Source: Atopsyche davidsoni (lineage: Eukaryota > Arthropoda > Insecta > Trichoptera > Hydrobiosidae). From it: DNA of 64,000 nucleotides. Location: NCBI GenBank assembly GCA_022113835.1, contig JAILWY010000018.1, positions 20,173,501 to 20,237,500 of the forward strand, written 5' to 3'. The notes beneath the pieces were generated by a model, which was not told the DNA's origin, ran no database searches, and saw nothing but the letters and a program-made list of their open reading frames with translations. A program made the position numbers and the translations under genes. Each line of letters starts with the position of its first letter. The first letter of the stretch is position 1. Positions 51,610 to 63,947 of the stretch are shown in pieces.

Positions 51610-52646
51610 TATGGTGTATGCATTAATTTTTTCGGATTTTCTAAGAGATGGCGTTACTAGTATTGAATCGCATCAGGCTATACTTTAACATTTCATTGTG
51701 AAGCATCATTGTTGCGCTTTTGTTTTCAGTATATGTCATATCGCTGAAAAGTATACAACATTTTTTTTTGAGTTCTCAACATGTCAACTTTTGTACCAAC
51801 AAAACGCAATTTGCGGGAAGCTTTACTTTTCTGTTTCAATTGGTAGAAAAAACCAGCTGAAAGTCACCGATTGCTGTGTGAAGTTTATGGTGAATATGCT
51901 CCATCGCAAAAAACGTGTGAGAACTGGTTTCGACGTTTTAACACTGGTGATTTCGATATGGATGACAAAGAACGTCCAGGCCAACCAAAAAAATTCGAAG
52001 ATAAAGAATTAGAGGCAATGGATTCGCTACGACAACCTGAAGCGTAAAAAATCATGGGGTAAGCCCGGACATGCATCAACATCGACGGCCAGGCCAAATA
52101 TTCATGGCGCCAAGGTAATGCTGTGTAGTTGGTGGGATCAGAAGGGTGTCATCCACTATGAGCTGCTGAAACCAGGCCAAACTATCATGGGCGAGTTCTA
52201 CAGACAACAATTGATGCGTTTGAAGCGAGCATTGGCAGAAAAACGGCCAGAATATGCGACCAGGCACGAGTCTAATTTTCCATCATGTCAATGCTCGGCC
52301 ACATGTTGCTAAATCGGTTAAAACCTATTTGGAAAACAGTGGATGGGATGTTCTGCCTCACCCGCCTTATAGCCCAGACCTTGCCCCCTCCGACCACCAC
52401 TTGTTTCAATCGATGCAGAATGCCCTTTCTGGAATACACTTCACATCTGAACAGGGTATCAAAAATTGGCTTGATTCTTTCTTGGCTTCAAAAGACGAAC
52501 AGTTCTTTTGTGATGGAATCCATAATTTGCCCGAAAGATGGGAAAAAGTAGTGGCTAGCGATGGACAATACTTTGAATAGAATATATTGTACCAATTTTT
52601 TATAATAAAGCTCCAATTTCACGAAAAAATTAATGCACACACCGTC
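51610..52646 (+). mobile_element. Internally deleted mariner element
   Basis: Inverted ends of about 27 bp share GCATTAATTTTTTCG, and both outer borders carry TA (51608-51609, 52647-52648). At 1,037 bp it is some 250 bp shorter than typical mariners. The transposase it carries is broken (listed separately). Confidence 0.9.
51781..52580 (+). pseudogene. Mariner transposase pseudogene
   Basis: An ATG at 51781 starts the N-terminal DNA-binding part, including SQKTCENWFRRFNTGDFD and MDDKERPGQPKKFEDKELEA. A deletion near 52020 removes the middle with the first catalytic Asp. The sequence resumes at KKSWGKPGHAS, with ALAEKRPEYATRHES and, in another frame, NARPHVAKSVKTYLENSGWD, HPPYSPDLAPSDHHLF. 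The second catalytic Asp, normally before NARPH, is Val; the third (APSD) remains. At least two frame changes occur. The TAG at 52578 is the normal end. Inactive. Confidence 0.9.
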
Positions 52647-52777
52647 TACAATATTATTGTTTTTTTAATTTTTATATAATTAAGACAAAAATATTTTTAA
52701 AAATTCATGAAAATATGTGCTGTTTGAGGTGGACTGCCCTCATCCCTCCTCCCGCCAGGAATGCCACTAATTTTCAC

Positions 52778-53037
52778 TGCCAGTTTCATTGATCGGTGTT
52801 AAAAATACATTTCACAGCAGAATTAAATAGAACATTTTTTACAGAAAACTTTATTGAGGTAACGACATGTAAACAGTATTTTTTAAAAAAATAAATATAT
52901 TAATTTTTCGTCCTCGATAACAATTGTGTGTAAGTACAAATGAATTATTTAACATGTGTAAAGAGTAAAAAATTAGGAATGTTGAATAAAACTACATCCA
53001 TATTAGTTTACGACGACTTGCATATGTGTATGGTGGG
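52778..53037 (-). other. BCKDHA 3' UTR
   Basis: A short region after the BCKDHA stop (read on the minus strand) with a poly(A) signal AATAAA (TTTATT at 52849-52854, plus strand), predicting a 3' UTR of about 200 bases that ends just inside the transposon-free side of the hAT-like remnant. Confidence 0.55.
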
Positions 53038-56000
53038 TTATGATGACTTGTAACTGGAGAGAGGATAGTGCTCCTTGTATTTTTTTATATGATCTTCCAT
53101 CTCCTTCATTTGTTTTCTAAAAAAGAAAATAAAATAATTTCTCATACTCTTTGATTTTTGCATGCCAAAAATTCTAACCTTTAGATCCTATATTAAACAA
53201 TTGACAACTTACTGGATATGTGTGGGCATTTCGTAGTACACGTCTTGGAACATTTCCTTCCATTCGGGTTTAGGGATTTTCTCCGCTATTTTGGTTGTGT
53301 TGAGGACTTGTTTTTTAACATCAGAAACAAAGGACTTTTCGGTATCTTCACTCCACCATCCTTTCTGTTCCATGTAGAGTCGGAGCTTTTGAATTGGACT
53401 GTGAGTTGTCTGCCACTTTGAGATTTCAGAAATATCTCTGTACGCGCTGCTGTCATCGGAAGTTGAGTGATGTCCAACTCTACAGCATTTATTATTTATA
53501 TTCATTTGTAGCAAATGAAATATTAGTACATAGAGACATTTCAAGTTTTTAAGAAATATTTTTTATCCACCGGTGTTATATGGTACGTTCAATAAAATAT
53601 ACATAAATCATTAGATTTTTTCGAAAAGAAAATAGCATAAAATCTTTGGCCCAATTAGACTAATTAGGTATAGGAGAGGTTTCATAATATTGAAAATAAA
53701 TTTACCTATAAGCCATGGCTTCTATTAGAACTGGTTTGTTATTTTTAATAGCAAATTCTCTTGCCATTTTCGTAACATTGTATACTGCAAAAGGGTCTGT
53801 GCCATCGACTCGTACTGTGTTTATTCCATAGGCGGGACCTCTCGCTGCGATTCCATCTCCCTTGTACTGCTCATCAGAAGGTGTTGATATTGCGAATCCA
53901 TTATTTCGACTGAAAATAATATTTTAATTATTTGGGTCAGATTATAGTATACTGTTCAATAAAATAAAATAATTCTTGTTTTTAATATAGGTTCAGTAGC
54001 AAGTGCACTTGCTTGCCGGTCATATAGATCCAGGTTCGAATCCACAGTGTTTCTTTTTCAATGCAAAGAAAAACCCCTACAAAAATTTCTGGCACAAGTT
54101 TTTTGTCATTTCCCTGTAGTATGCAGGGCAATTGTAATTGCTTCACTTACTTCTATTATAGAGAAGTGTGGCTCCCACTTGTGGTATAAACATAAAAAAA
54201 TCTAGATAGTAAAGCTTTGTTGGTCAATTTTTTAAATTCATGATTTCATGGCACACATTCTTTTTATTGAACAAACTCTTTCTGTGTATTATTGCATTAT
54301 CAATTTTGCTTAAGTGGCCATCTTGTCAACATTATAGAACTGCTCAGATTCAATTTGCTCAAATTATTTTACCAGAAGAATATGACGGGGCAATCTAAGG
54401 TGGCTGCCATATTGAAAGCGGGATGAGCATCCCCCTCAGAAGCGGCTCCTTCCCCGAAGTAACAGATGACGCAGCGCTGGTTGTTGGGCATCCGCTTCAG
54501 GGCGTAGGCTGAACCCGCTGCTTGGGGCAGCTGAGTACCTAAAATTTAATCAAGAGATATATTCTAAAACCATTTTAACAAAAAGCATTACAAATTGAAT
54601 TAAATAAGTATTTAGCAGAAAGAGATATACACATAACTTTTAATTTATAAGACAAACTGCAGTTTCAAATTTAATTTTACACGTTATATTGTTTGGTCAA
54701 TGCAATGAATATAATATCAAATGATAAATTTTAAGTTCTACAACCAAATGAATCCAATTCAATTAACCAGCCATAACACCAGAAAAAATATATCAGCAGC
54801 AACAATGATGACGACATTCAGATTGGAATAAAAAATAAAATAAGGTCTACGAGGGTCAATTGACAAGTACGGTACGTTTCAATAAAATGGCATGACAATT
54901 TATGTGTAACGTCATGGCTGGTTTGGGTTATTCTGTGTTCGTAGCATCCTTTACAGAAGCTTGAAACAAGTCTAGTACAGGGTCAAAAGAATATATTTGA
55001 CAAGTTGAAATAAAAGATAATTATAAAAAAAAAAATTTGATGTAGATAGATAACATATCACATTCAAATCTAATATAATCAAGACTTTGATTATCATTAT
55101 TATTATTTATCCTGACAAGCAAGGTATATAGAATGTGTGGAAATAGCTCATGTGATATAATTCACAAGCCACATAATTATTTGCAAAAGATAATCGATTA
55201 TAGCCAGTAATTATATGCAATTAATGGCACATAGCACTTCTAATTTGCTTCACTTTGAAATAGGTAACACTTAGTCTTTAATGCTAATGTAATATTCCTT
55301 CCATTTCAGATCAACATTCTGAAGCGAAATACAATCAATATCCTCATGATAAAATATTTTTCATAAAAATTTTAAAGTAGCTTACCTAATGGACTCGATA
55401 TTGTAACAAAATTCAAGCGTTTATTGCCATAATGTACAGGCATCTGTTTCCCTTTTCCGAGATCTTCGTGGTTTCCATAGCACTGGTTTACCATCTCTGC
55501 TAGAGTCATCCCTCTCCATAAAAGAACACCAGCTTCCCTGTACTGGGCGTAGACAAGATCGTCTGCAGTCAACGCTGCCGCACTCCCAACATGCATGCCT
55601 TCTTCTCCATAATTTGTCATGTAAAAACTTATTCTACCTTGTCTAAAATAAAAAAATGAAGATGACAGACAATTTAATTTGTATTCGGTTGCAATTATCA
55701 ATCCATAATTTAACAAGGTGAAACACAATTCAATTTATTTGTAATATTTTTTAAATAATAAAAATATTAAACTAACCTCTGGGATTCATACAAAATTTTA
55801 TCCATTACATTTAAAGAGCTCATATCCTTGTACATTTTTGTAATAGTTTCTTGGGATAGAGATGGCATATCATCCTGATTTATGATTTCACCTGCATCGT
55901 TCATTACTCTGTATATAGGAATTGGATCGTAGCTTTCTGCATTTGTAAACTTAAGTTTATTTGTAAATGGTGCCTTGCATCCTGGGTATATTGTTTCTTC

Positions 56001-56190
56001 AGAGTTGGAGAACTGACTATCTGCTTGAGGATTCGCCGTTGAAGAAAATACCTTAAACAACCGCGGTAATGCTAAAATATTTGCCAATATTTAAATACAA
56101 TTAATGTGAATTAAAAAAATGGTTTACCTTGAGAGTGTATTTAGGAAGGTCGAATTTTCCTAATAATCTACCACACCGAAAAAGAGCCAT
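53038..56190 (-). CDS. BCKDHA: Branched-chain 2-oxoacid dehydrogenase E1 component, alpha subunit (mitochondrial)
   Basis: Seven coding exons on the minus strand: 56128-56190, 55777-56051, 55386-55642, 54373-54538, 53706-53909, 53213-53479, 53038-53116; phases close to 436 aa (human 445). The N-terminus [13 protein letters not shown] looks like a mitochondrial transit peptide. Diagnostic blocks: [61 protein letters not shown], the thiamine-diphosphate segment [13 protein letters not shown] through [22 protein letters not shown], and the phosphorylation loop [14 protein letters not shown] (323-336). With the E1 beta subunit it decarboxylates keto acids from Leu, Ile and Val in the matrix complex. 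The acceptor of exon 2 is weak: the better-looking AG at 56072-56073 would break the frame, so 56051 is my choice. Confidence 0.94.
53988..54195 (+). repeat. tRNA-derived SINE-like repeat in a BCKDHA intron
   Basis: A box-like TAGGTTCAGTAGCAAGTGC (53988-54006) and an exact B box GGTTCGAATCC (54033-54043) are spaced as in a tRNA. A body of about 150 bases follows, containing AAAGAAAAACCCCTACAAAA and a run ending TGGCTCCCACTTGTGGTATA. Its body differs from the repeat at 22559, so it is a second family. It is antisense to BCKDHA. Confidence 0.6.
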
Positions 56191-56874
56191 TTTGGAGTAC
56201 GTCAATATATGTATTGTGAATAATATACGATTACGTTTCTGGATATATTACGAAGTAGATGATAACAAAGTGACCCAAACGTTAGTTATCCGAAAACTTC
56301 TGAAAGTAAACATATGTGCGCGTACAGTGATAACAGCAATGTCACCTGACGTCACAATTTCACTATAAAATCAAAGTTGTTATTTCATATCTTTTTATAT
56401 CAATTTAAAATGCATGCAAACAATCGTGCCTCAATTATCGTTATTTTATTGTATCAAATTAAACTTTTTGACAAAATTAGAAAGTTTTGATAAATTTATG
56501 TAATCAAATTCTATCTTTGATTATGTTTTTTGATTGCAAAAATATAAACATAATCATTTATCGATATTTTTTGATACAAAGGTTTTTCTAATTTTGATAT
56601 GCAATTTTTTTGATTTTTGAATGATCTGAGAAATCCAATCTTGAAATTTTTTAATAAATTTTTTTATTGCACCATTAATAATATTTTTTTATATTTTATT
56701 CTACCTACCTACAACACACATAGATTGTATAAGTTTATCTTTCCAATCTAAAAACACTATGGCATAACAATTTTACTGGTAACACTACGTTTTGACAATT
56801 GTATGTTGTTTGACATGTGAATTCTAACATAACTGATGATTTTATGTTAAAACAATATTCAATAACTAATTAAA
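56191..56874. promoter_or_regulatory. Divergent promoter region between BCKDHA (-) and TSR1 (+)
   Basis: The 684-bp gap between two start codons facing apart must hold both promoters. The BCKDHA side has TGACGTCAC (56348-56356), a CRE-like site. The rest is AT-rich, with an imperfect palindrome at 56440-56620 that includes an exact 11-bp inverted pair TGATTATGTTT (56518-56528) and AAACATAATCA (56546-56556), possibly a decayed MITE. No TATA box can be chosen with confidence. Confidence 0.45.
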
Positions 56875-59800
56875 ATGGAGACTCATCGCCCTGGAGCACT
56901 TAAACAAAGTAATAAGTCGCATAAAGTTGGACGCCACCGATCTAAAGGAGCTATAGATGCTGCCACTAAAGGTAATGACAATCGGCTTTCACGTGGGTAT
57001 CGATAACATAACCTCCATACAATAATAACTTTTAATAACCGAAGTATTTTTTTAAAACTATGAAAACACAATCGTTTAATTTTGTTGAATAAAATTATGT
57101 TATTAATGTATTGTTATTTATATATTTGTATTATAATAACATAACTATAATATTCATACCTACATATTTTAATAAATAGCTACTTACATATTTAGATTCT
57201 AAAATTCATGTAACATTTAAGTTACTGTCAATATTAAAATTACTATAAACCATTTGTTAAATATTTGACATTGTTGAATGTTTATTTGGGACTTGGGTCA
57301 TAATATTCTCTTTGAGCTAAAATCATCTTACAATACTTTATGTTCTAATATAGTTTATACTTATAGGTAAAGTAAACATTAAGACCTTGACACGGAGAAA
57401 TCGCCTGCTTCTCAGTCGCGATGAACGCAAGCATCAAGCCTTGCAAGTGCGTCGGATAAAACGTGAGGATATATTGATGAAAAAGCGAGCTATCGGGGGC
57501 GTCTGCAGTCCCCCTTTTCTGACCTGCATTGTCCCTCTCAACGTGCAGCTGGAGTCTAAGTCAGCCATAGCCATGTTCAGTTCCTGCCACGACAGCGCCG
57601 TTGTGTCCACTTCTCTCAGTGGAATCTTGCACGTTAGGTATACTTGTTTTCTTATTATCACAGGCATGCAGTCTAGACAGGCAGTATTAACTTGTATTAT
57701 TGACATTTTAAAACTACATAATTCATCCTCATTTATTTATCTAATTAATCATTATCGTCAAATGTGGACCTATTTCATGAAGTTGATAACAAGAATTGGA
57801 AAATTTACAAGTATACATACAGCGAAGGCATTGAAAAATTAAACAGTTTCATGATGTTATTATTGAATATGTAATAGTTTTAAAAGGCTTTTTTATTTTC
57901 TTCCAGTTTATCAGTCTTTAAACAACGTTTCTCATTCATTTGCCCCGAAGTTGAAAATGAACTCGAAACATTGGACGCTTTAAAAGTTGCAGATTCAGTA
58001 ATATTCTTGGTTTCTGCATTGGATGAGCCAATTGATGCATGGGGTGAAAAAATTCTGGCTTCGGCTATCGGTCAGGGAATGCCAACTCCCATTGTATGTG
58101 TCATGGATATAGAAAGCTTGAATCCCAAGAAGAGGACGCAGGAGAAGCAGAACATCCAAAAACTCATTTCGAAATGGCTACCAGATGAGAAGGTGTTTCA
58201 GTTCGATAAGAATTCTGATGCATTGAATTTGTTCAGACGTATCGGTAATCAAAAGCGAAAATTCTTGCATCACAGAGAAAAACGACCATACATGCTGGCT
58301 GAAAAGTATGAATATTCTCCTGATGAAACTGGAGATATGGGGACACTGAAGGTCAGTGGGTATCTTCGAGGAGTAGCATTGAGCGTTAATGGATTAGTCC
58401 ACATTCCTTGCCTTGGGGATTTTCAAATGTCACAAATATATGCTCCTAATGATCCATACCCCTTAGAAAAAAATCGGTGAGCACCTACTTGTTTGCAACT
58501 CCTTGTTATTAAATAACCTCACCGATTTAAACAATAGTGTAAAATTAACTGAACTGATAATCTCATTGCAGCATCATTGAAGGTACTGACACTGAAATGA
58601 AAGCGGATACGGAGACGGTGATACTTCTAGAAACATCTGATCCGAACAAACAAGAAAGTCTAACCTCAGAGAACATTCCTAACCCCATGGATGCAGAACA
58701 AACGTGGCCTAATGCGGAAGAAATAGAGATGGCACATCAAGATGTATGATTATTCTATTATTGCATAAACTATAAACAGATTGAATAAATCTCAGGAATG
58801 TCACAAAATATAACTTCGTGGAGGACGGCAAGAAATTTTGTAAAATAGCTTTTCAAATACTTGGGCTTATCAAGGAGATTGGTTGCCTTATATTAATTAG
58901 GTTTAGCTGCGTTGAGTATATGAGTGGATATGATGTGATAAAAGACCATTGAAAAGGAATCCTTCCAACAAGCCTTAAATATTACAAGCCCCATGGAATA
59001 TACTTATCTCTTATTTCCGGACTATAATCTCAATCTAGTTGTTATCGATTGGTATACCATAATTATTAATATACAATGCATCGGGTTTGCCTGTGATATA
59101 TAATAAGAGTATTTTTCAATAACAAACATGTCAACATATTCAGACAATAGTTATCTGCTTAAATATTACAGACTAAAAAGGAACGAGGGAAGAAGATTCC
59201 TAAAGGAATGTCGGACTACCAGGCCACGTGGATTGCGGAGTCTGATGAAGATGAAGTGTCTGACGTCAGTGGAGATGAGGTGATTTATATTTCTGTCATT
59301 TATGTTACAGATTTGACACTGAGTCATATGAAAATAAAAAAAATGCAAAATAATTACTGTGTATTAGTCCTATAAATAAAACAGTAAAAAAATTATAGGG
59401 CTCGGTGTATGCGTGTCACCCAAAATGGATCTTATTTTATGAAAATAATGTTAATTATTAGTACTACTAATTGTATTGTTTGTGAATATTAAAGAAGAAA
59501 GTTGCATAATGGCATTCAGTGAAATTCTGGAGTATAACAAAATAAATATTTTTATTTGATAGCAGCTAAGCTCTAAATTTCTCTCTGTTTTCATAGGATG
59601 AATTTATGTCATGTGATGATGAAAATTCTGATGGCGATGGAAATAATGATAAAGATTGTGACACAGCCACGGAATCTGAAGTTGCAGCTAACGATGAGAA
59701 GTACGACCAAAATATGGATCCCCATGAGGAGTTTGAAATGCTAGAGAAAATAAAGGCAGCTCGCAGCGATCAACTGTTCCCCGATGAAGTTGACACGCCA

Positions 59801-61981
59801 GATAATATTCCAGCTAAAGAAAGGTTCCAAAAATATCGAGGCCTAGAGTCATTTCGGTAAGACTTTAAACTTTGATTATCTTAAATATCATTTATAGTGG
59901 ATAATTTTGAATTCATATGAAAGTTGGAAACTTTTTTTTAATTGATGTATGTGAAAAATTGGTCCAAACATTTCAAGGACTACAAGTGTCTGGACTTCAT
60001 ATAATTTATAACATATTTTCAATTGAAGGACATCACCTTGGGATCCAAAAGAAAACTTACCTGAAGATTTCGCCAGAATTTTTCAATTCAAGAACTTTGA
60101 ACATACGCGGAAGAGGTTACTGAAGGATATGGAAATTCGCGATGGAGTCACAGTAAGTCACTTTCAGCTATTGATATTTTCAACGATGTATGCAAGCAAG
60201 TGCTCAAATACTCTTTTTCACTGCTAAATACGATCTGTTTATAAATCCTCACCTTATAAATTTTACCAATGGATTTAACAATAAGTTTGATAAGTTTTTA
60301 AGCATGAAAATTTTTCTCTTTTAAAATAATAAATAGTCATATCAAATATCAAGTTGTTTGTTTATGTATCTTTTAGCCCGGTTCATACATCACAGTATCC
60401 TTGACAAATGTGCCAAAAGTGACGTGGTCATCATATCTCCAGAAACAGAACATCACCTCGAGGGGAGCACTCGTTTTATTTGGGCTCTTACCCCATGAAC
60501 ATAAGATGTCAGTGGTTAACGTTGTTCTCCGCCGCACTGGGGCCAGCGAGGAGCCCATTAAGAGCAAGGATAGGGTTCTCATTCAGTGTGGCTACCGGAG
60601 GTACATGGTGTCGCCCATATTTAGTCAGCACACAAATGGACAGAAACACAAGGTGAGTACACTTTTCTTCTATTTAATATTTTTGACAGGAAATACTACA
60701 AATTAAAATAGTTTTATGATAATACTTTTGGATTGACGAGATCTCTGAATTTAAAATACTAGCATTTTTTTGATCTTGAAGGAGATTGAAAATGTATTTA
60801 TTGTATGTTTATTGATATTGATTTGTGATTATGAATTATTTTTGCCATTTATTTTCAGTATGAAAGATTCTTCCAGCCAGCCTCAACAACTGTGGCCACA
60901 TTTTTTGCACCTATACAATTTAATCCATCCACCGTTCTTTGTTATAAGGTAAAAATAAAATATATTAATACCTCATTTAACCTCATACCTCATGATGAGG
61001 TAAAATGTAATATAAAAGAAATCTATTGCTTTGCAGATGAAAAATAATTCAGCACTACAGTTGGTGGCAACCGGTTGCCTGTTATCTTGCAACCCTGATC
61101 GCATCGTCATCAAAAGGATAGTTTTATCTGGACACCCCCTTAAGGTTTAACTTATTTTAATCAAATAAATGGAATTATAATGGTCAAGTCCACGTTTGAC
61201 CAGACATTTTTAATTATGAATATTGTTTCTTCCAGGTTCACAAGAGGTCTGCCGTAATAAGATTCATGTTTTTCAACCGAGATGATGTATTGTATTACAA
61301 ACCCTGCAAACTGCGTACGAAATATGGTCGTACGGGACACATCAAAGAACCTCTAGGTAAATCTAACCTAAAATTATATTGAACTAAGATTCCCCAATTT
61401 TAAATAACCATTTACCATCTCATTGTATAGTTGATCTGCACTGTTTGAACCATGTAGTATTAAGTTTTTAAATTCTGTAAAATAGATTAGTTGTATTTAC
61501 TAATATGATTAGGCACATTAGTTCATATATAGAAGATGATTTAGAGAAACTCTCAGAAAAATATCATCGTGATTTGTGTGGGATAATATAATAAGCCCGT
61601 AATGGGTAATAAATACGCATCTGATTGACTTATCCGTAATAGACATAGATTAGTTGTCTCAATACCTTTATAATAAGACATAGCAAGCCAAAGTCAGCTG
61701 CAGGCGGCTCCGATTTCTTTAAATGGTTTAAAATATATGCTTTAAATGGATTTTCCAATAACAAGTCTCTTGCTCTCGTTGAGATATTTATTATTTTTAT
61801 AAATATATGTTATGTATTTGTTATTTAAGGTACTCACGGTCATATGAAGTGCGTGTTTGACAGTCAACTGAAGTCTCAAGATACCATCTTACTCAATCTT
61901 TACAAGAGGGTATTCCCGAAGTGGAACTATGATGAATGCATAGTTACTACCACCATAGGCTCGGAGACCATGCAAGAATGA
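56875..61981 (+). CDS. TSR1: Pre-rRNA-processing protein TSR1 homologue (40S ribosome assembly)
   Basis: Twelve coding exons: 56875-56971, 57367-57637, 57907-58476, 58572-58743, 59172-59279, 59597-59856, 60029-60152, 60377-60652, 60859-60948, 61037-61144, 61236-61356, 61830-61981; phases close to 782 aa (human 804). The N-terminus is basic ([20 protein letters not shown]). The GTPase-like fold follows without a usable P loop ([15 protein letters not shown]), then [20 protein letters not shown] and the AARP2CN-type region [26 protein letters not shown]. An acidic linker (exons 5-6) precedes the conserved C-terminal domain: [66 protein letters not shown] and [15 protein letters not shown]1 binds late pre-40S particles and blocks premature joining of translation factors and the 60S subunit. 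No lesion was seen. Confidence 0.96.
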
Positions 61982-63784
61982 CTCAAATGACTAACTAATA
62001 TTCACTGTATTATTAATTACATTGTTATTTTTAAATAAAGTTATTAAATCTATATTGTTTTTATATACATATATTTTGACAATCATTTTACGACGGGTTT
62101 TAAAAGGTTGGTTAAAATAACATTTTTTTAATAAATGGAGAATATTTGTGAAATTTTATTAGCGTTATAAGTGTAAATAAAACATATTTTCAATGAGACA
62201 GAATCATTTTATTTGAATTATGAAAGCTCCGTCAAAAGAAGTTACACATTTGTTTGGTAAATGAGATTCTTCAATATTATTAACAAAGCTTTACAAGGAA
62301 CAAATATTTTATAGTTAATTAAATCAAAATGCATAGCATTTGGGAAAATCTTATTATTTCTGATATAACGAACAATCCAATTTATTTTCAGACAAAATAA
62401 TTGTTTTTAGATAAGTTACCTGTGAAGTTAATTTTAAAATGTATTTAAGTAAATTATTAATAATTGCGTCAAATTCTGTTAAAACTGGTACATTTATAAA
62501 ATGTCAATAACATACGCGAGAATTTCAACTTTTGGATTGTTAATTTAGTGGATCATAATTTATTATGATTAAATTAAATACTTTCTAAAAATGTCCTAAA
62601 TATAAAAAATGGTTTATCATTATTCCAGGAAATTATTCATAATAGAAATGGATACAAAGAAAAGTTTAAAACCAATCATTACAGATAGATGACCTACGAC
62701 ACTTGCATTTTTGACAAAAGTAGATTAGTTTTGCAATAACTATTCATTCATTTTTAATAAACATTTAATAATGTTTTGGCGCAACATAAGCATGTTATCA
62801 ACTGCGTTAAAAATCAGTGGTTCTGTAAACATAAGATTGGAGTGCATATATCACAAAGTCTTAAAATAAAGAAAATCTGATTTTCTATGCAGCTTTTCTT
62901 TATTTTATTCAACTTGCAAACTGATATACTGCCTTATTTGTGTATAAATATATTCACGCATATATATTTACTCTGAACTTGAGATTATGAAGACAGTGAT
63001 GCAGCCCTTGATAATGTAATTTACAACAGATGGTTTGAAAACCGAGTCCAGCTCAATATGTATTCATTCAAGTCATTTACGCAAGGATCGCACTAGATTG
63101 TGAAAAAACTAGCATATGATCAACGACATGAAAGTAGTATGGAAATTAAATAGTACAATGCGAAAACTCAGATAGTTGCAAAACAATACTTCTAAACTTA
63201 CATCTAAAGGTCCCTAATAGTAATTATAGGTTAAAGGTTGTCCTTTGAAAACAAAAATTCACAAGGAAGGTACTCAATTTTCATGTGATAATAATATTAA
63301 TGTTATTATATGGAGACACAATTATTTAAGTAAGGGTCAAACAAAGTTTTAATTAATTTTAAATATAAAATCACACAATTAGTTAAGTATGAAAGTTTTA
63401 CATGGTCATAAGCTAGAATGGTATTATTTACAATACAATAAGGAAAGGGAATCCATTCCAGTATTCAAGATTATAATTCAAAAGCTACATAGAATACTCT
63501 ATGTATTAAATATGATTAAGTTCAGTCAGGAAAATAAACAAAGAGCGAGCCTTCGATACAAAATTTTAGCTTCAATCTTAAAGTGAAATCAGGGGAGGAG
63601 TATAATATTACGTTGCGTTTTTAAAATACAACTTTAAACTAGTTAAGAAGGCTCATGTTGAAAGGTTTGCACAGATTACGACACCAGAATAGAAATCTTT
63701 CTTCATCTAAATTATAAAAGCTCTAACAAGCTACAAGACATTGCCAGCGAACACGCGTTTAGGAATTACACTCGTTAGTCGGCC
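61982..63784. other. Convergent 3' regions of TSR1 and the next gene
   Basis: TSR1 has a short 3' UTR with AATAAA at 62034-62039. The minus-strand gene ending at 63785 probably has a 3' UTR of up to 1.5 kb, with a minus-strand AATAAA (TTTATT near 62208). The sequence is AT-rich, without a recognised repeat or gene; the 65-codon frame 63389-63586 looks like chance. Confidence 0.5.
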
Positions 63785-63947
63785 TTAGAGCTTGTTGGTT
63801 TTTTTAGCTTTGCGCTTATTCTTGGCAGTGTCTCCGGCCTGCGAGGGGGGACTTGGCATGTTCTTCCCGGCTGCTCCGGCCCCCGACGACTGTCCCGCTT
63901 TAGTGTACAAATTATTGAGGAAGTCTTCAAGGTTGGCGTCATTCGGA
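63785..63947 (-). CDS. C-terminal exon of an unidentified protein (partial)
   Basis: On the minus strand an acceptor (TTATTCCAG) at about 63948 opens a terminal exon whose first base completes a codon from the previous exon. It then encodes PNDANLEDFLNNLYTKAGQ, a Ser/Ala/Gly/Pro-rich linker, and a strongly basic end NKRKAKKTNKL followed by TAA (63785-63787). The basic tail could bind nucleic acid or serve in nuclear localisation; that is inference. I do not recognise the protein. The upstream exons lie beyond the window. The acceptor, the clean stop and the composition unlike the AT-rich surroundings support a real exon. Confidence 0.7.

Larger units (their letters stand above)
51159..52769. 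mobile_element. Old hAT-like element interrupted by a Helitron and a mariner
   Basis: The left end CAGTGGTGTACCTCGAGG pairs with the right end ...CCAGGAATGCCACTA (reverse complement TAGTGGCATTCCTGG). The flanks GTTTTCAT (51151-51158) and ATTTTCAC (52770-52777) agree at 6 of 8 bases, as an aged hAT target duplication would. Its own sequence is only about 266 bp: 51159-51272, 51581-51609 and 52647-52769. The rest is later insertions. Confidence 0.55.

Noticed and set aside
54847..54875. TACGAGGGTCAATTGACAAG as a mariner-type end in a BCKDHA intron
   Set aside because: Only one end is visible and no transposase sequence follows.
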